DNA from: Epichloe hybrida
Lineage: Eukaryota; Ascomycota; Sordariomycetes; Hypocreales; Clavicipitaceae
Reading direction: 5' to 3'
DNA: 64,000 nucleotides
NCBI GenBank assembly: GCA_019022495.1
Contig: JAFEKR010000007.1
Span: 1 to 64,000 of the forward strand
Shown piece after piece: positions 56,489 through 64,000 of the stretch. The notes under the pieces were generated by a model. That model ran no database searches, was not told the origin of the DNA, and worked only from the letters and a program-made list of their open reading frames with translations. The position numbers were made by a program, and so were the translations under genes. Each line of letters starts with the position of its first letter. The first letter of the stretch is position 1.

Positions 56489-57286
56489 CCCCCCTAGCTT
56501 AGGCGGTTAAGAGAGGCAGAAAAAAATTTCTTAACTAGTTACTAAAGAGTATTTCACGTCTAACTAATTAGAAAAGATGTCTCTATAGGATAACCTTATT
56601 TTAATAAAGGGAAAGCGGGAAGCTACGCTCTACACTCTTGCCCATGCAAAACGCAGGCAAAGCTCCGCTTTCCCTGATAAGTTATCACTAGTCGTGATTA
56701 CCTCTTTAGTTCTGAGTCAGCAAGTTTAGTAATCTTACGCTCTGGACTGCGCCCCGGGCAAGAACAGACAGGATGACGAACCGTCCGTAGCTGCAGCCTG
56801 CGAAAAGATAATAGGAGCCCAAGTACGATAAGTGGTATGAACTGAATTCTCATCGTTGCCAAATTACTAGATAGTTAGCCGTTCGTGTTTAAGGTTGTAA
56901 AATTTGTTCTATTCAGTCCGGTTCAGCATTGATATCGCATGGTCGAAGCGTTGTCGAGCATCTAACGAGGCCAAGACTTCTCGGGAACCTATCTCAAGAA
57001 CCTTCCAAGACGCCTTCACAAAGACAGTCACAGCTCCAAGTGTCGATTCGTTCTTTACTTGCCCGTGCCAATAATAATGATGGGCCACGGACAAGAAACT
57101 TGTTCTCTCCTGGTTTGTAATCATGACTGTAACTATGCTGCCGCTTCAGCTACCGCCACAGCGTCGAAGCTTGCACTCGACCATTTTATCTCGCTCTGAT
57201 TGACCGTACAGGGCTGGGTAAGCCGCGCTTCCAGTTTCTTGATGTCACAACGAGAAAAGAAGGAAAAGAATCAAAAGATCCATTCA
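56489..57286. other. Intergenic, 3' flank of RRP3
   Basis: Mixed composition. A 71-codon ORF at 56909-57124 (minus) has no recognisable domain and is not called. Confidence 0.45.
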
Positions 57287-58824
57287 TCAACCTTCCTCCC
57301 TGTCCATCGCATCCCTCCTCCTCTTTTTACCATCCCTCGTTCTCTGCGTCATGCCACCGGCGCCCCCCATCCCTTTTTTACTTTCACTCAAGCTCTTCAT
57401 TTGGACCCTCGCATGGCGCTGGGCCTCTTCGACACGGGCCTGAAAAACCATGACCTCTTGCTTTTCGGTGGGGTAGACTTCGAGTTTCTTGCCGAGAGCG
57501 GCTTCGATGCGCTGGAAGATCTCAATGTCGTATTGGGTGGTGAAACTAAGGGCAATACCTGATTTTCCGGCACGTGCGGTACGACCGACTCTGTGGATGT
57601 AGGTTTTTGAGTCCTGCGGCAGGTCAAAGTTGAGAACGATGTCGACTTTGGGAATGTCGAGACCACGGGCGGCGACGTCAGTAGCGACGAGGATGTCGCG
57701 GGTGCCGGAGCGGAATTTGTTCAGGGCGCCTAGACGGGCGGACTGGGAGAGTTGGCCGTGGAGGGGGATGGCGCCGAAGCCGAGGGTGCGGAGGAGGATG
57801 GCTATGCGCTGGGTTTCCCAGACGGTGCGGGTGAAGATGATGGTGGACTTGCCGGCGAATTCGTTGATGAGGTAGATGAGGTATGTGTCCTTGCGGCTTT
57901 GTGGGATGACGAGCAGGTACTGGAGGAGGGTTGACACGGTTTGGTACTTATTTGTGCTGATGCTCACGCGGACGGGGTCGCGCAGACTGGCGCGCTGCAG
58001 ACTTTCGACTTTGGAGCTGAGGGTTGCGGAGAAGAGGAACGTTCGTCGCTCGCGGGGGATGAACTTGAGGAGTTTGTCAATGGCGGGGCCAAAGTCCATG
58101 TCGAGCAGACGGTCGGCTTCGTCCATGACGAGGTATTTGAGGGTGCGGAGGGAGAAGCCCTTTGTCTTTTCCAGGTGGTCTACCAGACGACCGGGTGTGG
58201 CGACGATGATGTGAGGTTTCTTGCCGAGAGCGATGGCTTGTGGCACCATGTCTAGGCCGCCGACGATGACGGCACATCGCAAGGATATGAGCGCGCCGAG
58301 AGCTTCAAAAGCCTGGCCGATTTGCGCGGCGAGTTCTCGGGTCGGCGCGAGGACGAGGCCGAATAGCGGCTGGGGCTTTTCGAGAAGGGCCTGGAGAATG
58401 GGCAGCGCAAACGCTGCGGTCTTGCCGGAACCAGTTTCGGCGAGCCCGATGATGTCACGATTTTTTAGGGCGGCGGGAATGGCTTTTTCTTGGATCGGCG
58501 TCGGGAATTTGTAGTTGAGCGCCTCGCAGGCTTCGCATAGCGAGTCGACGATTCCCTTGGCAATCGGATCAGCGAAGCTTCCGGGAAATCGTCCGGGTTG
58601 GGGTAATTCAGGTTCATTTAAGAATTACATACTAGTTCTTTAAAAGTTTTTGGTGTGGCAGAGGGTTCTTCTGCGGAATGCGCATCCATAGTCGCTGATT
58701 CTCTCTCATCGCTGTGGTTTTCTGTGTCCGAGGGTGCCTCGATTGGAGAAGAACGGGTTTGCAAGTTTATACTCCTCTTTTGCGGCAGATCGTCCGCTAT
58801 TTTTCGCCTCTTAGCATTCGGCAT
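57287..58824 (-). CDS. RRP3: ATP-dependent DEAD-box RNA helicase RRP3
   Basis: Exons 58824-58633 and 58555-57287, intron of 77 bp (GTATGT..CCAAG), 486 aa, the usual size for the family. The N-terminus is a basic/acidic tail ([12 protein letters not shown]..), then the Q motif ([13 protein letters not shown]) and helicase motifs: [11 protein letters not shown] (about 103), [24 protein letters not shown] (about 208), [19 protein letters not shown] and [11 protein letters not shown]. The C-terminal tail is basic ([14 protein letters not shown]). RRP3 acts in the nucleolus in early cleavage of pre-rRNA and maturation of the small ribosomal subunit. An alternative ATG lies at 58833. It is transcribed away from the 60S assembly factor SSF1 across a 940-bp gap. 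Confidence 0.93.
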
Positions 58825-59764
58825 GGTTGTCATAGATTGATATTGAGCTTGGGCAAGGACAGGATGGACGAGTTGCTCTTTAAGGGGCTCGATGGTGACG
58901 TTGAAGTTGACGTTGGGGAGTGCGATCGTAGATTGTGTCAAAGCAAGATGATATCTGAGAGTTTGGACCTCGATGAGAGAATTTTTAAGCGGGGCAGATA
59001 TTATCGATTGGCCGCTAGGATTGGCCGCGCCTACCTCCACAGCAACAAGAGATGCTAGCCATACCGGGGCGAGGTTAACATGAACCAACTTTACATGAGT
59101 CACCCCCCCAGAATAGATTTGAGAGCTGCAGACCGCCACAAGATGCAATAAAGTTGGCTTTAGCAGCGACGACTTCTTGGCATAAGAACGCGCCAGCTAC
59201 GTTCACAAGAGACGACCGACCGCCAGGGCGGTTAGGGAAGCCTATGAGGCTCTTCAAGAATGAAGAAAGGTTATAACACTTGTACATGTATTCATGAACA
59301 CGTCTGAGATAAAAGAGTTCACCATTCACGTCACGTGATTATCCCACTTTTTCCCACGCTGGGTCATACACATCCCACGCTAATTAGTAAACTAGGAGAA
59401 GAGATACCTCCACAACGATCTTTTTACCGGAAGCTCCAGTCACAAAATGATACTCTTTGCTTATTTTTTTTCATTGCGTGTTGTGCGTGATGCAAGAAAT
59501 CACAGAAGTGTATATACTTAGAAAACACATAGGAACAGTACCTCTTCTGTTTTGGGCCTAGTAGCTACTGTACGACCCAAAATCCGCTGTTATGTTATCT
59601 TATCGCTAATTCTGCCCCACTATTAAGCCTGGCCAATTTTTCTTTTCTGCCATGAATGGGAAGCTTTGGCCCAGTCGCTTTCAACAAGGCCTCGTCGAAT
59701 CGAAAATCTTTTTCTGCATGCAACGCACTTTTCACCCGTCAAGCGCGCGAGACATCACAACACA
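58825..59764. promoter_or_regulatory. Divergent promoter region RRP3/SSF1
   Basis: Shared upstream region of two ribosome-assembly genes, disturbed by a MITE remnant at about 59537-59575. No RNA gene seen. The 58618-59148 open frame runs past the RRP3 ATG but has no family support upstream of it. Confidence 0.5.
59537..59575 (-). repeat. Single end of a GGCCCAAAAC-family MITE
   Basis: AGTACCTCTTCTGTTTTGGG followed by CCTAGTAGCTACTGTA matches the right terminal repeat of the 50912 element. A possible, weak left end lies near 59390. Confidence 0.6.
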
Positions 59765-61199
59765 ATGGCGAGAAGACGATCAAAGAAGAGAACCCATCTG
59801 GGTGCCAACAACCCCGAGGTGGCATCCGCAGGGCATGCTTCGGCTCGCGATCCCAAAAGCATGGTCATTCGGATCGGAGCAGGCGAGGTCGGTTCGAGCA
59901 TCAGCCAGCTCGCGACGGATGTGAGGAAAGTCATGGAACCCGGCACAGCGAGTCGATTGAAGGAGCGAAGAGGAAACAAGCTGAAGGGCTACGTGGTCAT
60001 GTGCGGCCCCCTCGGTGTCACGCATCTCATGCTATTCTCTCGCTCGGAAAGCGGAAACACGAACTTGAGAATGGCGCTAGCGCCAAGAGGTCCCACGATG
60101 CATTTCAGAGTGGAAAAGTATTCGCTGTGCAAGGATGTGCAAAGGGTGCAGAAACATCCTAGAGGTGGTGGCAAGGAGTTTTTGACGCCTCCGCTGGTAA
60201 GTTTTCTGTACCGGCGCTTGGCTATCCGTCGTTGCTTTCGTGGTGCTAACAATCATCCTTTCTATGCAGTTGGTCATGAATAACTTCACTACTCCCGTCG
60301 CCAATTCCAAATCAAAAGTTCCGAAACATCTCGAGTCCCTCGCCACCACTGTCTTTCAATCACTCTTCCCACCCATCAACCCGCAACAAACCCCTCTCAA
60401 GACCATCCGACGTGTACTCCTCTTGAACCGTGAGGAGTCTGAAGAAGACGACGGTACCTTTATCGTCAATTTCCGGCATTACGCCATCACAACAAAGTCA
60501 ACGAGTGTCTCAAAACCTCTGAGGCGAATCAAGGCTGCTGAGAAGTCAATGGCCACAAAGTCCAGTAGGCAGGGACGGATGCCCAATCTGGGGAAGCTGG
60601 AAGATATTGCAGATTATATGATTGGCGGAGAGACGGGAGATGGGTACATGACGGATGCTACAAGCGGCAGCGAAGTCGACACGGATGCTGAAATCGAAGT
60701 TGTGGATCATGCGCCACGACGGGTCCTCTCCACTAAAGCCCGTCTTGCTGCAGAACAAAATGGCGAAGACGCTGAAGAAGAGGTTGCGAATGTGGAGCGC
60801 AGAGCAGTCAAGCTCGTCGAGTTGGGTCCTCGCATGCGCTTGCGTCTCACCAAAGTCGAGGAGGGCCTCTGCGGCGGTAGAATCATGTGGCACGAGTATG
60901 TCCACAAGACGCGCGAGGAGGCCAAGGAGCTCGATAAGCGGTGGGAGAAGAGGCATCAAGAAAAGGAGGCTAGAAAGAAGGCGCAAAAAGCTAATGTGGA
61001 GAGGAAAAAGGCTGAGAAGGAGGCCGGAAAGAAGAAATCTGGTGATGGAGAGGAGGAAGAGGAACTGAACTACAGTGATATAGACTTTGAGGATTTTGAC
61101 AGTGAGGGCTTGGCGGGGGACGCTGAATTCAAGATGAATGAGGCGATGGAGGAGGACGGGGACTGGAAGGATGAGAGGAAGGAGATTGGACGGAAATGA
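59765..61199 (+). CDS. SSF1: SSF1/PPAN Brix-domain ribosome biogenesis protein
   Basis: Exons 59765-60196 and 60270-61199, intron of 73 bp (GTAAGT..TGCAG), 453 aa. ATG at 59765 gives MARRRSKKRTHLGANN, the usual SSF1 start; the open frame reaches further back to 59666 but without similarity. The Brix domain spans about 28-300: KSMVIRIGAGEVGSSISQLA, DVRKVMEP, KGYVVMCGPLGVTHLMLFSR, LRMALAPRGPTMHFRVEKYS, FTTPVANSKSKVPKHLES, ELGPRMRLRLTKVEEGLCGG. The C-terminal third is charged, with a Lys/Glu-rich likely coiled coil and an acidic end, as in other PPAN proteins. Function: nucleolar factor in 27S pre-rRNA processing and 60S subunit assembly. Confidence 0.94.
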
Positions 61200-61414
61200 T
61201 TACGTTCAGAGTATGGAGCTGTACGAATGGTTGCTTTGGTACCAGGGCAAAGACTTGCATATATCATGCCCTGATTTGTCGTTGACGTGGTATATTGTGA
61301 GGTTCCATCGCCGTGACAGGCAAGTGAATCGAGCAGCGAGCATTATAACACGCTGTGGGTTCTACGCTAACTTTGCTACGAGTTGCTCGTAATTTTATGG
61401 ACCTACTGATAGTT

Positions 61415-61490
61415 AACATGTAAACATACAGTAGGGATTTTTTTTATCAAGCAGTAGTAACTAGGCCTAAAACAAAAGAGGTACATCTCC
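61415..61490 (+). repeat. Left end of a GGCCCAAAAC-family MITE
   Basis: AACATGTAAACATACAGTAG, then AGCAGTAGTAACTAGGCCTA and AAAGAGGTAC match the left terminal repeat of the 50912 element. No right end follows. It lies past the SSF1 stop. The rest of 61200-61762 has only AATCGGTTAATCGGT-type short repeats near 61610-61660. Confidence 0.65.
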
Positions 61491-61762
61491 ACCTATGAGG
61501 TTTCACTTTATGGTGACAATTTGTCATGACTTTAGTCAGAAGGATAATGAATAGAGTGAAGGCTAAGATTCGTGGGTATTACCGGAAAGGTACTGCCTAG
61601 GAATCATCAATCGGTTAATCGGTCAATTAGTCAATTCGTCGGTCGGTTGAATCGTCGGGTCAAAGCAGTACTAACATAATTATGTGGATAATGATATTTA
61701 TAATAGCAAGTGTTCTACGGAGTAGCTACTTTGTTTTCTATAATAGTACTACCTCTAATTGT

Positions 61763-62840
61763 TTAAGGTATTATCCACTTTAACAGAAACGATTTGAACA
61801 ATTCATCCGTAAGGTCATTTAAACGGCCTCGAGGAGCTCTAACCCACGGCCAGTATGCAGCTATGGCTTGGTATTGACCTTCTGTGAATTCGGTGCGGCA
61901 TTTGCTAAATATCAACCTCTCATGTTAGTAAAATAGTTTCATTTGGAAAAGGATTAGAAGGAGAAATCCAGTGCGTGAGCGCTAAAGAAAAGAACATACG
62001 CAATGCTATAGCTCATGTGATTGTGCAAAGGATCAAGACCGGGTCGATCTGGACAAGTGTCAAGTGCCTCGCTACAGTATTGAGAAACATGAAGAGAAGC
62101 TGGTGTATCTGGAATCATGTCGCCATCGCTAGAACACGAATTGGAGAATGTATGCATTAGGCCAAACCAGTGACCGACCTCATGAACGAGGGCCTTGCCC
62201 ACAACATGATCGTAGCTGCCGTCAGCGTTCATGATATCTTGTATAAAGACGCCGTCAGAGACTACTTGGCCTTCATGCATCGCCCACACACTAGGAAGCG
62301 TGGCCCAGCCAAGGTCATTGTCGTTGTCTGTCTTCTCAACGGAGTACACATTAAGGGAGCTGTAATCACCCCTGTGAAGACGAGGGTACATTTTCCCCCG
62401 CGTAGAAATATCTCGAGCCCAATTCGGGTGGACCGTCAAGTCGACGTCTTTTTGTTGAAAGGCGATATTACCTGGCTTGAAACTATCATTCAGAACCTTT
62501 GTATGCCTTTCAGCATGTTTAAGCTACGAATACCCTAGAGGTTAGCCAACTTTTGCTCGTCTTCAAATTAAACTCTTGCCAGCCTTACCAGAAGCGAGGG
62601 ATCTTTAGCTTGCGAATAGACGAAATGGTAATAGACATCCACAAGCAAGGAGAACTGCGAAAGCTCGACGGCTCGACGGCGTGGAATTCTCCTGTCTGGA
62701 CTTTGGACACCTTTGAGAAACTCCCCTGGAGATGCCTTGGTTCCGCAAAGAGAATGCAGATCCCTTGGCTCCTCACTGGGAATCACGGAAATGGACGTGG
62801 CCGCAAGTGCGAAGCTGGCTGCGGCCGGCAGGAATCTCAT
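61763..62840 (-). CDS. Secreted M43-family (pappalysin/cytophagalysin-type) zinc metalloprotease
   Basis: Exons 62840-62589, 62523-62000 and 61904-61763; introns 65 and 95 bp, in phase; 305 aa. Signal peptide MRFLPAAASFALAATSISV, then a short N-terminal region. Catalytic motif HEVGHWFGLMH (H198, E199, H202, H208) with Gly at the metzincin position, and the Met-turn HNHMSYS before the last intron. The last exon supplies CRTEFTEGQYQAIAAYW, the conserved closing helix. Also present are VHPNWARDIS and the disulphide pair in CSSDGDMIPDTPAS..C. Known fungal members are secreted proteases (MEP1-type) that can degrade host or substrate proteins; specificity cannot be read from sequence. The gene looks complete. 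Confidence 0.9.
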
Positions 62841-63791
62841 CTTGTTTCTTGTTGTTCTTTCGTGGAATCAAGAAGATAGCTTCGAAACAAATGAATAAAG
62901 TGGCTTTTATCTTGTTCCCCAACAGTTGGGCAAGAAGACGTAAGAGGTCATCAACGCTAGCTCATCGTGCGAGCGCGTGGTGCAAATAAAGAACTGGAAC
63001 ACGTTATCCTTGGCTTTGACAAGCAAAGAGCGAAAATGCGCGCTCTCTTCCCCTTCTTGTTCGATCGCTCCCATATTTTTGCGATGCTCCAATCCTGCTC
63101 TTCTCAAAGAAGGCATAGTTTGGTGGCGCAGAATCACACTCGTGCCAGCTAGATCTGTTAGTTCGTTGGTAATTTTTTTTTTTTTTTTTTTTTGGAGAAT
63201 GGTGGATTGTTGGGAGCCGAGAAGGGGCCGGCTATAGCCCTATAATAACAAACAAGTATAGGGTCCAGGAACTAGTTCGCGCAAAACATCTTCCTCACAA
63301 GACAATGAAGGTGTAGAATTGGCACGCGGAACGTCTTCTGGCCTACTGCCATGGAACAACTCAACAGACCGCGATGGTGCGACACTTTCGCCTCAACGTA
63401 GGCAGGTGGACATTGATCGCACTCTCTTTCGTTGAGAGAATCAGGCCTCGTTTCTAGAAGGCATTAGGTCATGTTTTAACTGCGCTGTATTATAGGCAAG
63501 CGAATTTTTTTTCGGTTGTTCATGCAGTGCTGTGCTCCGTACGGATTACGGATGTTATCATTCAATCATGTGGAACGAACTTGTGGAGTCGATTCCTGAA
63601 GCAGCCGCCCGCAGCACAATCCATTCGTTGCAACGGCAATGGCAACCGCCTGCCAAGTTGCCAAGCGGAATTGCATATGCTCCGTTATTCCGTAGTTAGA
63701 TAGATGAGCTCCGCCCGCATGTTAGTAGGGGCAGGTGCGATGCACCTGACTTACCCTACTGAAACCCCTTTAACTAAGCCTCTGCTCCGTC
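62841..63791. other. Intergenic, no gene seen
   Basis: Promoter of the M43 gene and plain sequence. A T22 run occupies 63173-63194. ORFs at 62907-63237 lack domains. Confidence 0.5.
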
Positions 63792-63986
63792 ATGAGAAAG
63801 TTCACAGTTTCCGACGCGAGATCATCATCATCATCAACGCCTGCGGGAGAACAGGCAGACTGTGAGTTGGCTGACCAGTGGGCCAATCCTAGTGATGTGT
63901 TCTCCGTCTTGCTCGTCCCCGGCGGCGATGTATTTGGCCAGCGCGCCGGCAACACAGCTTGCTCTCGTTTGGTGATGAGTTCTTAA
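63792..63986 (+). pseudogene. Fragment resembling the N-terminus of a fungal multi-span membrane protein
   Basis: 64-codon ORF with ELADQWANPSDVFSVLLVPG then GDVFGQ. In conserved fungal hypothetical membrane proteins I recall a similar NP-x-DVFSVLL-x-x-GGDV start. Here the frame leaves that pattern after GGDVF and stops within about 20 codons, so it is either a decayed copy or a gene whose next exon lies beyond the window. Low certainty. Confidence 0.35.
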
Positions 63987-64000
63987 TCACGGGTGCGAAG

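Noticed and set aside
56909..57124. 71-codon minus-strand ORF with a good ATG
   Set aside because: No signal peptide, domain or supporting context; length is within chance for this composition.
58825..59148. Extension of the RRP3 N-terminus to 59148
   Set aside because: The added 108 residues do not resemble the family; ATG at 58824 gives the normal basic N-terminus and length.

Overview
The window looks like chromosomal DNA of a filamentous ascomycete. Genes are widely spaced, carry short GT..AG introns of about 55-105 bp, and alternate with long AT-rich blocks that have lost CpA and gained TpA. That pattern is the mark of repeat-induced point mutation (RIP). Placement among the Sordariomycetes, perhaps Hypocreales, is an inference from gene content (subgroup-C chitinase with a LysM partner, secreted proteases, small cysteine-rich secreted proteins); no marker gene fixes the species. 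I saw no tRNA, rRNA or CRISPR array.

Layout. 1-7.2 kb: RIP-ruined Ty3/Gypsy chromodomain element, then a Copia-like fragment and an LTR-like end. 7.3-14.6 kb: a secreted sedolisin protease, three small secreted six-cysteine proteins (two clearly paralogous, one possibly related) and an AIM6-like membrane protein. 14.95-20.78 kb: a full-length but dead Copia element with 255-bp LTRs and a 5-bp target duplication. 21.0-23.5 kb: a hAT transposase remnant, a conserved protein of unknown function and an APH-fold phosphotransferase. 24.5-26.3 kb: the wreck of a highly reducing polyketide synthase (AT, DH and methyltransferase parts).

26.7-36.3 kb: a 1,722-aa killer-toxin-type GH18 chitinase, divergent from a 625-aa protein with about five LysM modules, followed by an unrecognised 356-aa protein. 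This is the most coherent functional group: a chitinase plus chitin-oligomer-binding LysM protein behind one shared promoter region. 36.6-39.4 kb: two decayed genes, one an NCS1-type nucleobase/allantoin permease. 39.4-42.5 kb: a 991-aa FUSC/brefeldin-sensitivity-type membrane protein. 42.86-48.30 kb: a second dead Copia element, 233-bp LTRs, 5-bp target duplication.

48.7-55.5 kb: a probable GPI-anchored protein, a cluster of MITEs with 9-bp target duplications (Mutator-like), a secreted EEP nuclease/phosphodiesterase fused to a jacalin-like lectin, and a small secreted protein. 57.3-61.2 kb: housekeeping genes RRP3 and SSF1, head to head, both for ribosome assembly. 61.8-62.8 kb: a secreted M43 metalloprotease. 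The window ends in a fragment of a possible membrane-protein gene.

Splice structures were worked out by eye from reading frame, GT/AG sites and family alignment from memory; none is confirmed by transcripts.
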